64,000 nt of DNA from Plasmodium relictum (taxonomy: Eukaryota; Apicomplexa; Aconoidasida; Haemosporida; Plasmodiidae): assembly GCF_900005765.1 (NCBI RefSeq), contig NC_041692.1:2046001-2110000 (forward strand), given 5' to 3'. The notes below the pieces were generated by a model, which saw nothing but the letters and a program-made list of their open reading frames with translations, was not told where the DNA came from and did not search any database. Numbering within the stretch: the first letter of the stretch is position 1; each line of letters starts with the position of its first letter. This document shows, one piece after another, positions 11,183-22,954 of this stretch. A program made the translations under genes and the position numbers.

Positions 11183-14100
11183 CTAATTGTGCATTGTATT
11201 CCTATCAATTAATATATCCACTTTATATGCAACAACATAAACATTAACATAAACAGATATTAAATTATAGCAATGGTTATCAAAAATTTGTATAAGCATA
11301 CCTTCAGATGGTTTAAAATAATGATCAATAATATTTATATTTTTAAAATATTTTTTTTTGGAATTTTTATGAACAATAAGCGTTTTATTTTTTATTTGAA
11401 TTATTGGATATAATATATTTTTAAATTTATATTGATTAGTATCATTTTTTTTAATTTTTATTGTATCATCCATTTTATCGTTAAGTTCATTTTCTTTAAC
11501 TACCTCATTTAAAAAAAAAAGTAATTGAACATTATTAATGTTAAAGTTGACAAGTTGAAAAAATTTGTACAAAAGATTTAAGGGAACAATATTTTCAATT
11601 TTTATTTTTTTCATCTCATAATTGGAATCATATAAATCAATAAATCGTTCGTATTCATTTAAAATGTTTTCAGTATTTATTTTTTCTATATCATAATTAT
11701 TATTATTATTATTATTATTATTGTTGTTGTTGTTGTTGTAATTATTTGTAATAATATCATTATTATCATTATTTTCTTTCTGATTATTTATAAAAATAGC
11801 TTGATTTAAAAAATTATTGTTGTGCTGTAATATATTTAAATATGGTATATTTAAATGAGATAAATTTTTCGAATTAATCAAATTTTTAATAGTGTGTTCA
11901 TTGAAATCAGATAATTCTATGTTCTTTAAAATACTATCAAAATGATGACATAAATTTTTTTTTTTATAATAAATATAATTTCTTTGAATTGATTTGAAAT
12001 ATACGAAAATATCATTTGTTGTATAAGGTAAGAATATGTTATAAAAAAGTAAAAGAAAAAATATAGTGCAATTTTTATATTGCTTATAATTATTCAAAAC
12101 ATAATTGGTGTTCTTTAATAATGTTTCCAAACATAAGTTAACTAAGTCTTCTTTATAATATTCTCTATATTTTAAAAAAAAAAATTCATCGTAATATTCT
12201 TTTCTTTCTATTTCTTCATTTAATTTTTTATCTTTTAAATTATATTTTTTTATAGAGCTAAACTGGTCAACTATGTTTTTAATTTTATTAAAATTATAAT
12301 TCTTCATAGAATTTGAAACATTTGTGTTTAAATTTGGTAATTCATTTTTTATAAAATTTTCATCATTTGAATTATTATAAGCGTTACTTTCTCCGTTCAA
12401 ATTTTTATCAGTATTATAAGTTGAAATTTTTTTTAATTTACTGGTACTAGAGCTATATTTTTTATTAATTTTTTTATTTAAATCACTTACACTTTCACAC
12501 ATTTCGTAATTTGTTTTAATACTCTTATTGTAATCATATATCATAGATAATATATATTCTATACTTATTCCATCATTTTTGTTATATATACTGTTAACAT
12601 AATAATTTTTTTTTTTTTTTAGTTCACACATAAGTAATTTTAATTTTTCAATGTATAGCAATCTTTCTTCTTCACTTATGTTTTTAAAATTATTTAACAT
12701 ATAATTATAAATATTATTAAATTCTTGATGAAAATCTTTCTCGTTTTGTTGTAAAAAGGTGCTTTTTTGTTTATCTTTTATATCTCTTTCTTCATTAGTT
12801 AGTGGATAGTTGTCTTTGTTACTTTCTACTACTGATGCTGTCAGTAAGTGTTTGTCATTTTCTTTTATATTAACATTACTGTTGTCATTATCTTCACTTA
12901 AAAATAATTTTAATTCAATATCGTATAAAGAATAATCAAAGAAATGAGTATCTATAAAAGAAAAAAATAAAGTTATTATACTAGAAACCTTTAAATCATG
13001 TATTTGCTTTATTAATATATTTTTAATGATAATAGATATGTGAATAGAAAAATAAGAGTAATAAGATAAATTATATAAACTTTCAAGAGCATTAATCAAG
13101 TAACTATTATCAATGTTTTTAAAATTTATTAAAATATTATTCAAATCTAATTTATAATTTTTAATATCAAAGAATAAAAATGGATTATAATAACTTTTAA
13201 AATATTCATCTTCTTTCAGTTTTTCTATTCCTTTATAAATGGAATTATTTAATCTTGTATTAGTACTTTTTTTTACGAATTCATCATTTTCAACACAATC
13301 ATTTTTTATAAAATTTTTTTTATTGTTAAGATGATAGTAATGTTGTTTTATAAATTTATTTTTATATATATCATTATTATTATTATTATTATCAATATAT
13401 GTTAAAACTTTTTGTTCATTTGCTATTATTAGAAGTAATAATAAAATAAAATTTTCATCTCTTAAATTTAACAAACTTAAAATATATAAAAATTTACAAG
13501 CACATTTTGAAGAAATATCATAGAATTTAAATGTAAATAAAAAATTATATATATCAAATATTATATCATCAATTTGATCATTTTTCGTCTTTATATAATA
13601 TTTTGATAGAGCTAGTAATAAATGTTGTAAAGAAGTGATATTTACACTATGAATATATTTATATGTAATATCTTTTATTTCTTCATATAATTCGGATGGA
13701 AATATATTTATTTTTGATAAGCACGAAATAGATATACAAAATGAATTTATATTAATATTTTTAAAAATTATCAACTTTTTTATAATTTCCTTTATTAATT
13801 CATCTTCAATTTTTATAATTTCCATTTCTTTATTTCTCATTTCAATTAAATCATATTTATTTATTTGTTCTTTCCTTTTGTCAATTAATAAATTATTCAT
13901 TTCATCTTTTTTCTCTTTTGATAATCTATTTGATTCTATTTTATTTTTTGAGCTAATACCTCTTAAATTTATTGAATTTCCATTAATTATATGAGTAACT
14001 CTATCATCAGTTACATTTCCCGCTTCTTTGTTTTTTAAATCATAATTATAATCTTTTCCATTATTTGCACTTAATTCCTTTCCATATTCGAAATTGTTGA

Positions 14101-17100
14101 ATATATTTTTATTATCAAAATTATTTTCTTTTTTTTTTTCATAGAAATAGTTATTATCTATATTTCTCTCACCAGAAAGTAAACTGTCCTCTTTTCCTAA
14201 ATGACTTTTTTCATTTATAACATTTTTTTCTTTTATTACATTACTTTGTTTAATTAAGTTATTTTCTTTATGCTTATTCAAAAACTTGTTATCAGACACT
14301 AAATACTTTTTTGAATACTTCATATCATTAACACTTAAAAAGTTGTTAGGCTTACTATCTGATTTTTCCATCTTTTTATTTTTATTTATATTTTCCAAAG
14401 TTATTAAATTTCTTTTTTTTTTGGATATTAAGTTGTTTAATCCGTAAAGCAAACAAGACAAACCGTATTCATTAATTTTGTCAATTTTTCTAATTATTTC
14501 TTTAATTACTAACTTATAAAAATCAGAATAAGAATTTTTAATTTTTAGTTTACCCATGGAATATATTAAAGCAACTAGAGAATGTATATTAGAATCTTTG
14601 ATGTCATTTATAAAATTTTTTTTATCTATACAAAAGAAATTGTTGTTGAATAATTGATACTTGGCTAAAATATTACATATTATTATGTTACTGTTTAATG
14701 AAATGTTTTTTTTTTTGTATATAAAAATATTCAATATTTTATTTATCAATAGTAAATCATAACTATTGTTATTATATTTCACATGATTAACAAATATATT
14801 TAGTATATCTTTTTCATTAAAATCATTCAAAAAAAAATAAATAATTTTAACTAAATAGTTACTACATTCTATGAAACTGTTTTTGTTTAAATGTAAAAAA
14901 CTATTTAGCATATCTCTCTTTTTAATAGTTATGTTATATTTCAAATCTGAATCATTTAAAATAATGAAATAATTTGATTTTTTTTTTTCATTTTCATCGA
15001 AAGTATCAGATTTTAACAATTCTTTATGTACATAAGATAAATTATTTAAAAAAGTATTTTTTTTTAATACAAATTTGTCTGAACTAGCAGAAAATCTTCC
15101 CTTTTTTATATTTTTCGTAGTAAATAAATTTTTTTCTTTTTCTATATTATCATAATTATTAAAATGTTCTTTTTCATTTAAAAGTGCATCTTCGGTTATA
15201 TTCTCTTTATTTATATTTTTGTATAAATCTTCTTCAATTTTATGATTAAGCATATTTAAATTCAATTCCTTTCTTTCTGAATTGTATTCTTTTAGAGAAA
15301 CAGTTTTCTTTATTTTACGACTATAGAAAGGATTATAAAATACTTGTTTTTGAATTTTTATATTTTTTAGTTCACTTTCATATTTATTAAATAAACTTTG
15401 ATAATTTAAAAAATTAAAGTAAATATTCATTTCTTTTTTTTCTATTTCTGAATTAAAAAAATAAAAATTTTCCAAATAACTTTGTTTATATTTTTCAACG
15501 ATACTCTCAGATATGTATGTTTCAAAAAAAAGATACATAATGAACGTTATATCTTTTTCATAATTATTAAAATTTTGAAAAGTATAAGATATTTTTTCTT
15601 TCACTAGTTGATGGTTATTTGACTTTCTAAATATATTTATAACTTTTATATTTGGATCTATTAAAATTTTTTTTTGAAAAAAATCAAAAAAAATATTTGA
15701 ATAATTTAAATTAATAAAAAATGGTAATAAATAAAAATGAAAATGCTTAATAATATTATTTAAAAATTTTAAGTATTCCTTTAAATATATTTCATAAAAC
15801 TTATTTTCATTCGACAAAATATTTGGAAAATAATGAAAAAGAAGTAATGGATTATAAAAATAAAAATTGGAGAAATAAATACACTTCATGTACTTATAAA
15901 TTCTATCATCATAATTATTTGAACATATAGCTAAGATGCTATTTAAAATATATTCCCTTAGTATATATTGATTTTCACTATTTTGTTGTTCTTTTTTGTT
16001 TTCTTCATTCTTTGAGTTCTTAAAATTTATAAAATTTAATTTTAAATTATTATTTTCCAACGTTTTTTTTAAGTTGATTTCTTTTTGGAGATTTTTCATC
16101 ATATAAATATTATTCTTTTTTTCATAGAATTTCATTATCTTATATTTGTCTGATTTTTCATAAATTTCTTTATATACACTTAAATTATTTGATCTTTGAT
16201 TGTAGAAAAAATATTTTACTTCTTCAGGATATATTTCATCTTTTCTAATTATGTCATCTTCCTTTTTTTTATATTTAAATTTATTATTGCTTTTAATTTT
16301 ATCATTCTTAATTTTGTATTTAAAATTACTTGAATCACAAAAATTTTTATTTTCATACAATTTATGTTTTTGAGCGTTGTATTCATTTGTTTTATCTATT
16401 TTTTCTTTTTTCATTTCAAGTTTTTCTTCAAGATTTTCTTTCGCAATTTCACTTATTTTATCAGCATTTTCTTTTATGTTTTCATTTATAAAGTTTATTA
16501 TATCAAAAATGTAAATAGTTGAAACAATGTTTTTATCATTATGATAAATAAAAAATTTATTATTTAATATATATTCATATGTTAACGACAATTTAATGTT
16601 TTCTGTTTTTTCTTTTTTTAATAATTCTATTTTTTTAATAAAAGCATCTAGTGTAAATAACTTTAAGAGCTCAAAATTTTTAAATTCTACACTTAATTTT
16701 AAAATAAGATATAAATGATACAAGCTTGCTTTTAAAATATATTGTTTCACTAAATTCACAATTGAATTAATATCATTAGTAATTATACATAGATTTAAAA
16801 TTTTTCTAATACAATGCTTTCTGTTGTTTATAATATAATATTTAAATTTGTTCTTCTTTAAATTTTCTATATCTTTTTTTGCTAATGTTAGTACATCACA
16901 TTTCAAGAAATTACAGTAATTCAAATGCTTTTTTTTTAAATTATTCTTTCTAAATATATATGTAATTTCATTGTATTTTAAGTTATTTACTAATTTTATT
17001 CGTTCTTCAATTTTTTTTTTTTTATCGAATATATATAAATTTTTTTCATTTTTATTATTATATTTATAAAAATAACTTTTTAGGTAGATATTTACAAAAT

Positions 17101-17134
17101 TTAACTTTTTTCTTTTTAAAAAAAGAACTTGCAT
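11183..17134 (-). CDS. Large helical-repeat protein, possibly heptatricopeptide/RAP-type (unknown)
   Basis: A single open frame of 1983 residues. The N-terminus is strongly basic and hydrophobic (MQVLFLKRKKLNFVNIYLKS), compatible with mitochondrial import. Several blocks look like paired amphipathic helices of the kind found in apicomplexan organellar RNA-binding HPR/RAP proteins: for example HSLVALIYSMGKLKI near 845 with a following SCLLYGLNNL, and CKFLYILSLLNLRDENF near 1220. Low-complexity Asn/Lys/Glu regions lie between the blocks, including a poly-Asn tract near 1798-1812. The C-terminus has AYKVDILIDR, faintly like the start of a RAP domain, but the diagnostic 'EvDG..H' element is absent. 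Function is not assigned; the HPR/RAP idea is inference. It diverges from the next gene on the + strand. Confidence 0.8.
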   Translation of the reverse strand: MQVLFLKRKKLNFVNIYLKSYFYKYNNKNEKNLYIFDKKKKIEERIKLVNNLKYNEITYIFRKNNLKKKHLNYCNFLKCDVLTLAKKDIENLKKNKFKYYIINNRKHCIRKILNLCIITNDINSIVNLVKQYILKASLYHLYLILKLSVEFKNFELLKLFTLDAFIKKIELLKKEKTENIKLSLTYEYILNNKFFIYHNDKNIVSTIYIFDIINFINENIKENADKISEIAKENLEEKLEMKKEKIDKTNEYNAQKHKLYENKNFCDSSNFKYKIKNDKIKSNNKFKYKKKEDDIIRKDEIYPEEVKYFFYNQRSNNLSVYKEIYEKSDKYKIMKFYEKKNNIYMMKNLQKEINLKKTLENNNLKLNFINFKNSKNEENKKEQQNSENQYILREYILNSILAICSNNYDDRIYKYMKCIYFSNFYFYNPLLLFHYFPNILSNENKFYEIYLKEYLKFLNNIIKHFHFYLLPFFINLNYSNIFFDFFQKKILIDPNIKVINIFRKSNNHQLVKEKISYTFQNFNNYEKDITFIMYLFFETYISESIVEKYKQSYLENFYFFNSEIEKKEMNIYFNFLNYQSLFNKYESELKNIKIQKQVFYNPFYSRKIKKTVSLKEYNSERKELNLNMLNHKIEEDLYKNINKENITEDALLNEKEHFNNYDNIEKEKNLFTTKNIKKGRFSASSDKFVLKKNTFLNNLSYVHKELLKSDTFDENEKKKSNYFIILNDSDLKYNITIKKRDMLNSFLHLNKNSFIECSNYLVKIIYFFLNDFNEKDILNIFVNHVKYNNNSYDLLLINKILNIFIYKKKNISLNSNIIICNILAKYQLFNNNFFCIDKKNFINDIKDSNIHSLVALIYSMGKLKIKNSYSDFYKLVIKEIIRKIDKINEYGLSCLLYGLNNLISKKKRNLITLENINKNKKMEKSDSKPNNFLSVNDMKYSKKYLVSDNKFLNKHKENNLIKQSNVIKEKNVINEKSHLGKEDSLLSGERNIDNNYFYEKKKENNFDNKNIFNNFEYGKELSANNGKDYNYDLKNKEAGNVTDDRVTHIINGNSINLRGISSKNKIESNRLSKEKKDEMNNLLIDKRKEQINKYDLIEMRNKEMEIIKIEDELIKEIIKKLIIFKNININSFCISISCLSKINIFPSELYEEIKDITYKYIHSVNITSLQHLLLALSKYYIKTKNDQIDDIIFDIYNFLFTFKFYDISSKCACKFLYILSLLNLRDENFILLLLLIIANEQKVLTYIDNNNNNNDIYKNKFIKQHYYHLNNKKNFIKNDCVENDEFVKKSTNTRLNNSIYKGIEKLKEDEYFKSYYNPFLFFDIKNYKLDLNNILINFKNIDNSYLINALESLYNLSYYSYFSIHISIIIKNILIKQIHDLKVSSIITLFFSFIDTHFFDYSLYDIELKLFLSEDNDNSNVNIKENDKHLLTASVVESNKDNYPLTNEERDIKDKQKSTFLQQNEKDFHQEFNNIYNYMLNNFKNISEEERLLYIEKLKLLMCELKKKKNYYVNSIYNKNDGISIEYILSMIYDYNKSIKTNYEMCESVSDLNKKINKKYSSSTSKLKKISTYNTDKNLNGESNAYNNSNDENFIKNELPNLNTNVSNSMKNYNFNKIKNIVDQFSSIKKYNLKDKKLNEEIERKEYYDEFFFLKYREYYKEDLVNLCLETLLKNTNYVLNNYKQYKNCTIFFLLLFYNIFLPYTTNDIFVYFKSIQRNYIYYKKKNLCHHFDSILKNIELSDFNEHTIKNLINSKNLSHLNIPYLNILQHNNNFLNQAIFINNQKENNDNNDIITNNYNNNNNNNNNNNNNNYDIEKINTENILNEYERFIDLYDSNYEMKKIKIENIVPLNLLYKFFQLVNFNINNVQLLFFLNEVVKENELNDKMDDTIKIKKNDTNQYKFKNILYPIIQIKNKTLIVHKNSKKKYFKNINIIDHYFKPSEGMLIQIFDNHCYNLISVYVNVYVVAYKVDILIDRNTMHN
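11697..11741. repeat. Asn-codon trinucleotide repeat
   Basis: A run of ATT/GTT trinucleotides on the + strand (AAT/AAC on the coding strand) encodes about 14 consecutive Asn in the 1983-residue protein. The codon switches from AAT to AAC in one block, which suggests local slippage after a point change. Confidence 0.85.
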
Positions 17135-18079
17135 AATTATTCATTTTATTAATTTACGTATATATATTTTTTTTTTTAATTTAAAAAATATAATAAATTA
17201 TTTCTATATTTTATTGCTAAGTAAAAACTTATTTTTCATTAACATTCTTTTTTCATAATTTATTATTTTAATTCATAACAAAATTTATCATGAAATTTGT
17301 ATAATTTTGTAATTAACACAATTTATTTTGTAATCAATTTACTGTTTTTTTATTTTTATTTTTTTCATAAAAAATATTTTATAATTTATCAATGTATTCT
17401 TTTTTTTTTTTTTTTTATTTCAAGTATCATTCGTTAAATATTGTATTTTATTTTATTTTTTTTTTTTTCTAAAACGACGTTATTATATGATCAATTGGTT
17501 ATTTTATTGTATTTTTTCTTCTTTTTTTGGCATAATATTTTATTTTTTAATTATTTTATTATTTTTTTATATAAATTTATAATAAATAGTTTTTAAATTT
17601 TAATAAATTTTTTTTTAAAAGTTTCTATAAAAATTAAAAAATTTTCTTTTTAAAGAAAACGAGTTAAAAATACAACAGTGTTATATGTGAAAATTACTTA
17701 ATCAGAATATTAATAAATAATTTAAAAATTTAATATATATATATATATATATTTTATTTATTGAATATATTTTTATATTTTTTTTTTAAATATAAATAAA
17801 TATATAAAATATTATTATTGTTAGAAAATAGTTATTTATATTTTTTATTTTGAATTAAACATAGAATCTTTTAATACATCTTTTTAAATAAATATACAAT
17901 TATAAATATTAAAAATAAAAAATTTTTAAAAAAATTTTATCTGAAAAAAAAAAAAAAAAAAGATTAATTAAAAAATATGACATAAAAGAAGGAATAATAA
18001 AAGAAAAGTAAGCATATATATAACATTTTTTTTTTTAAATTTAAATAAATATATTAACAAAAAAAAAAAAAAAAAAAAA
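17135..18079. other. Divergent intergenic region
   Basis: About 945 bases of nearly pure A/T between two divergent large genes. It contains poly-T runs around 17400-17470, a short TA tract near 17733-17750 and poly-A just before the downstream ATG. No assignable motif. Confidence 0.5.
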
Positions 18080-21000
18080 ATGAAGATCATAGAAGAACTA
18101 AACATAACGTTTTTAAACTGTTGTAAAAATGTAGAAAAGAAGAAAATTAAAAATATTAAAAGTATTTTAAATAAAAATAATAAAAAAAAAGAGAAAGAGT
18201 TAGAAAAGTTATTTGAGTTTTTATCAAATTTATTGAACAAAGATTTAGAGAAAGATGTTTTGAAAATAAAAATATTATCATTAAAAGAAGAGGAAAAAGA
18301 GCGCCTATTTAATAACTTGAGAAGAATATTTAGAACGTTTGTCTTGTTTAAAAATGAAAATGAATACATAGAAATGTTGTGTGATTTTCTATTTTATTTA
18401 TTCAAGTATATGAGAAAACTTAATGTAAAAAAAACTTACAAATTAATAAGGAAAGTTACGAAAGAAGGTAAAGAAGATACAGATAATTTTATAGAAAAAA
18501 ATAAAACAAAAGAGGATAAAAAAGTAGAAAAATTACATGATGAAAAAAATATTAAACATATAAAAGATACAGGGGAAAATATTGAGAAGGAGAAAAACAA
18601 TGATAATAATATGATTGATAAAAGGAATAACGAAACTATTATTGATTCTTGCTTAAATAGATATAATAAATTAATTTTTAACTTTTTATTAAATAGTAAT
18701 ATATTAATATATTTAGAAAAATTAAAAAAGGAAGACAGCAAAAATTTATTATGTGATGAACATTATTTCTTTATGAAATTAACAAAAACTATGTTTAATA
18801 AAAAGTATATTTTAGAATTAAGTAATTCTATTTGTTTTATTATATTAAAATATCCCAAATTCCCCTTATTTATTGATTCATTATTTAATTTATTTTTTTT
18901 TGTTCGAAATAAATTAATCATATTTTTTATTAAAAATATTTACAAAAAGATATCAGATATAATTATTTTAAAAAATAATGAAATTAATAAAAAATTTACT
19001 ATAAAAAAATATTATAACCTTATATTCTGTGTTTATTTCTTATACAAAATAAAAATTATTATTTATTTATATTTGAACTCAGATAAATGTAACATATTAA
19101 ATGATTATATTGAACATAAAACTATTGTTGACTTTTATATAAAAATTATGAGGGATTATAAAAATAGTATTTATTACTGTTTTTATACAATAAATAACAG
19201 GAAAAATAATAAAAAGAATTCTCAGAACTTATGTTTGGTTGTTATTTATTTAATTAACTTAATATATACTAGTCATAATGATATACTTAAAATATTTGAT
19301 AATAATACAAACAAGTGTGTATATTTTAAGAAATATAAGGATATTTTTTATCAGTACCATAAAATGCTAGATAACTTATTTAAAAACAATCAATATAATA
19401 GTTTTATTCAAACGAAAATGAAAAGTGTTTTCTTAAATAATATATCCACAAAAAATAATAATAATTCAATAAATAAAAAAAAAAGTATATTAAATAAAAA
19501 TTTTGATCCTAACAAAACATTCAATAAAAATAAAATATTAAGTAATAATGATCATAAATTCTATGACCCAAGTAAATATATAAAAAATTATTTATTAAAT
19601 AAAATAATTGATGAAGATGATTATTCGTTTTGTTTTATCATTTCTTTTATATATACTCTAATATATAGAAGTATAAGACTATATGATTATAGACCCCTTT
19701 TAAGTGAAGCAATTTTTTATAAAAAATTGTATTTTGATGAAATATATTCAGCAAATCATGAAGTTTTAAATAATCAAAACATTACTTCAAAAATCCAACC
19801 ATTTGATTATTCTAAAATTCTATACAACAATTTCTTTTTAAATCTTGTAAAAAATAATTTTTATTTTTTTATAAACATAGATAAAAACATTCTTAATTAT
19901 TTTTTTATTAATGAATTTCAGAAATTTATGATGAACAAAAACTTAAATTATAAAAATTTATATTATATATTAGGATATAAAATAAATGATAAATATCACG
20001 AAATAAATATTTTATTATTGTTTCAGAAAATTATTTTAAGAAATATTTTAAAATATAGATTGCGTATAGAAGAAGACTTAAGGAATGATCAAAACGAAAA
20101 GGACGATGATATAAAAGAAAAAGAGTATAGTAAAAACAATATTACTTATTTTTTTAATAAAGATTATAAAAAATTAAAAATGCTAAACATAAACGAGTTT
20201 AATATTAGTAATAAAGAAATATATGATTTAATTAAAAAAAAATCAGAAAATGCTTTTATTGTTCTTAATAATATAAGTTTTTTGGATTTAAATAACTCCA
20301 TTAAAAATTTTTTTTTTGATAAAAATATAATCAATTTACTTTTATATCAACTAACAAAAGAAGGTTTTACGGTCTTAAAATTTTTACATGCTTCTAAATC
20401 AAGAAAAAAAGAGGAAATAAATATATATATTAAGAATCTTAATTTCTTAGTAATTATATTAAAATCTATTTCTAATTTGATAAATTCTTTTCTTTCAATT
20501 ATAAGAATAGTTGAATCAAAAAAAAAATGTATGTTGATTTATAATGATAATAAACATTTTATATTTTCAGATGATTATTATGAAAAAATAAAAAGCAAAA
20601 AAAAAAATACACATAAGGAAAAAATAGTCTCTATATATTTTGAGGAAAATTTTAATAAAAAATGTATGAAAAAAAAATATTTTCAAATTATGAACAAATT
20701 TATTAAGTTATATATAGTTACCATCAAAGAAAAATATATTAAGCAAAAGGTATTTTGTGATAATGAATTTATTGAGATTGGAAAAGTAATTTTCTTTGTT
20801 TTTGATTTTATGATATTTTATATTTCTAATAGCATAAATATAAATGAAAAGAATCATATAAATATTTTAAAAGATTTAAAAAAATTTTACTATAATTTAT
20901 TTAGTGATATAAATAACATATATGAATTAATTAAAAATAACCAAAAATTTCAAAAAGAGGTAAAAAATAATTTGATAAGCTTCTCAAAAAATTATTTATT

Positions 21001-22714
21001 TATATATCAGAAATTAAATAGTAAAATAGATAAAAATTATTTTACTTTTTTCGTTAATTGTAATTATTTAGAGATAGATAAAAAAGAAGATAATAAAATA
21101 TCAAAACAGATTTATGATAAATTAAAAAATTTAACAATAGAAGAAATATTTAATAGTAAAATAAGTGATAATGAAATTACTGAAGATGATAATAAGATTA
21201 AAAGAGATGATACTATTATAAATGATGAAGTTGGTGATAATGATGAGGATATAATTATTTCAAATAGCTTATTGCTAGATTTATTGGCAGATGATAATTC
21301 TAAAAAAAAAGAAAAAAAAAATGATTTACAAAAAAAAAAAACACGTAGCAATTTATTTTATGACGTTACTTATTTATTAAAACACTTAAAAATAAATATA
21401 AAAAATGAAAGTGCTGAATCTATAATAAAATCATTATATTATATGCTTTATTCATTAATAATAATTTCTAAAAAGGTAAAATTAATTTCAAAAAAAATCG
21501 AGAGTATAGAAGAAGAAAAAGAAAAAGAAGAAGAAGAAGAAGAAAAAAAAAAAAAAGAAGAAGAAGAAAAAAAAAAAAAAGAAGAAGAAGATAAAAGTGA
21601 AGTTGAAAATGTAAATGAAAATAAAAGTAAAAATGAAAAATCAACTACCTCAATATACATTGAAGATCTAACAAATTTAGGAAAAAGCTTAAAGCACATC
21701 TTATTATCTTTTAAAGTTAAAAATATAAAAATAAAAGATTCCAATAAATTAGATAATATAATAAATAAATATTTATTTAAAATAATAATGATAATAATTA
21801 AAGAAAAAAAAAATATTGATATAATAAAAATATCTATAAAATGCTTAGAATATTATAATATTATTGAAAATAAAATAAACAGTAAAAATAATAATGTTAT
21901 TAATTATTTATTTGAGTTTTTAAAAATTATATTCTTTGTTCCTTATTTAAAAGTATATTATTCAAAGTATTTAAATTTATTTTTTAAAAGTGCTTTTGTA
22001 AGATATATGAATGTAAATGAATTATTTAATCAAGTTTATAAAAAATACTTCCACCAAATTATAAGTAAATTTTATGCTGATTTTAATATATCTGATTACA
22101 TATATAATAAAGTAAAAATTAAAAATATTGATATTGTAGTAAAGAAAAAATTTATAAAAAAAATTATTAACAGTATAAGGGAAAGTAATAAAAATGAATA
22201 TGAAACAGTGAAAGAGACTTATAATAATTATTTGAATAATATAAAAAATGATAATACATCACTAAATTCATTTAATTTTAATGACTTATTTCATATTATA
22301 CAAAATATTTGCATCTTTTTTAATAAAAAATTAACAGATAATAATGCATATGTATTCAATAAAAAAGTCAGTTTAAATTTATTAGGTATATTAAAAAGAA
22401 TTAGTAGTATATTATATATGAAAGATGAAAATTTAGTAATTTTTAAAGATGAGCTAATAAAAAATTTAGTTGAAGTTCATAAATTTCATAAATTGTTAGA
22501 TGATGAATTATCTAATCAAAAAATACATATTAATATAAATAGTTTTAATAAAAAATTAGTAGCTATTTTAGAATCATTGAAGCCATTCGAATTTCTTTTT
22601 GAACAATATTCTATAAATGGATTAAATGGAAATAATATCATCAAATATAAAAAAAAATCAAATAAAAGAAGTTCAGAAAAATCTATACAAATAAAAAAAA
22701 AAATTAAAATATAG
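18080..22714 (+). CDS. Conserved-type Plasmodium protein of unknown function (1544 aa)
   Basis: One open frame of 1544 residues starting at the first ATG after a poly-A leader. Composition is Lys/Asn/Ile/Leu-rich with many predicted helices. The first ~115 residues form a compact helical block. Charged linkers follow near residues 130-190 and 1040-1080 (Asp/Glu/Asn), and a pure Glu/Lys tract lies near 1142-1174, after the short leucine-rich motif SNSLLLDLLADD. The last ~200 residues return to an ordered helical pattern and end in a basic KKKIKI tail that could be a nuclear signal. I considered nucleolar HEAT-type proteins (MYBBP1A/Pol5 style) from the layout of helical body, acidic centre and basic end, but no motif confirms it. 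Confidence 0.8.
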   Translation: MKIIEELNITFLNCCKNVEKKKIKNIKSILNKNNKKKEKELEKLFEFLSNLLNKDLEKDVLKIKILSLKEEEKERLFNNLRRIFRTFVLFKNENEYIEMLCDFLFYLFKYMRKLNVKKTYKLIRKVTKEGKEDTDNFIEKNKTKEDKKVEKLHDEKNIKHIKDTGENIEKEKNNDNNMIDKRNNETIIDSCLNRYNKLIFNFLLNSNILIYLEKLKKEDSKNLLCDEHYFFMKLTKTMFNKKYILELSNSICFIILKYPKFPLFIDSLFNLFFFVRNKLIIFFIKNIYKKISDIIILKNNEINKKFTIKKYYNLIFCVYFLYKIKIIIYLYLNSDKCNILNDYIEHKTIVDFYIKIMRDYKNSIYYCFYTINNRKNNKKNSQNLCLVVIYLINLIYTSHNDILKIFDNNTNKCVYFKKYKDIFYQYHKMLDNLFKNNQYNSFIQTKMKSVFLNNISTKNNNNSINKKKSILNKNFDPNKTFNKNKILSNNDHKFYDPSKYIKNYLLNKIIDEDDYSFCFIISFIYTLIYRSIRLYDYRPLLSEAIFYKKLYFDEIYSANHEVLNNQNITSKIQPFDYSKILYNNFFLNLVKNNFYFFINIDKNILNYFFINEFQKFMMNKNLNYKNLYYILGYKINDKYHEINILLLFQKIILRNILKYRLRIEEDLRNDQNEKDDDIKEKEYSKNNITYFFNKDYKKLKMLNINEFNISNKEIYDLIKKKSENAFIVLNNISFLDLNNSIKNFFFDKNIINLLLYQLTKEGFTVLKFLHASKSRKKEEINIYIKNLNFLVIILKSISNLINSFLSIIRIVESKKKCMLIYNDNKHFIFSDDYYEKIKSKKKNTHKEKIVSIYFEENFNKKCMKKKYFQIMNKFIKLYIVTIKEKYIKQKVFCDNEFIEIGKVIFFVFDFMIFYISNSININEKNHINILKDLKKFYYNLFSDINNIYELIKNNQKFQKEVKNNLISFSKNYLFIYQKLNSKIDKNYFTFFVNCNYLEIDKKEDNKISKQIYDKLKNLTIEEIFNSKISDNEITEDDNKIKRDDTIINDEVGDNDEDIIISNSLLLDLLADDNSKKKEKKNDLQKKKTRSNLFYDVTYLLKHLKINIKNESAESIIKSLYYMLYSLIIISKKVKLISKKIESIEEEKEKEEEEEEKKKKEEEEKKKKEEEDKSEVENVNENKSKNEKSTTSIYIEDLTNLGKSLKHILLSFKVKNIKIKDSNKLDNIINKYLFKIIMIIIKEKKNIDIIKISIKCLEYYNIIENKINSKNNNVINYLFEFLKIIFFVPYLKVYYSKYLNLFFKSAFVRYMNVNELFNQVYKKYFHQIISKFYADFNISDYIYNKVKIKNIDIVVKKKFIKKIINSIRESNKNEYETVKETYNNYLNNIKNDNTSLNSFNFNDLFHIIQNICIFFNKKLTDNNAYVFNKKVSLNLLGILKRISSILYMKDENLVIFKDELIKNLVEVHKFHKLLDDELSNQKIHININSFNKKLVAILESLKPFEFLFEQYSINGLNGNNIIKYKKKSNKRSSEKSIQIKKKIKI

Positions 22715-22954
22715 ATATATATATATATATAAATTTATAAAAAGTAAAAATAAGATAAATTTTTTTTTTTTTTCTCATTATAAAAAATACTTTGGCATAC
22801 GTTTGTTTTTTTATTATTATTTTTGGAAATTTGTTAATTTTTTCTTTTCTTTTATATATTTATATTGATCCATTTTAATATTTTTTATATAATTATTTAT
22901 GTGTATGTATATTTTTAAATCTTTTTTATAATATAAAAAAAAAAACAAAAAAAA

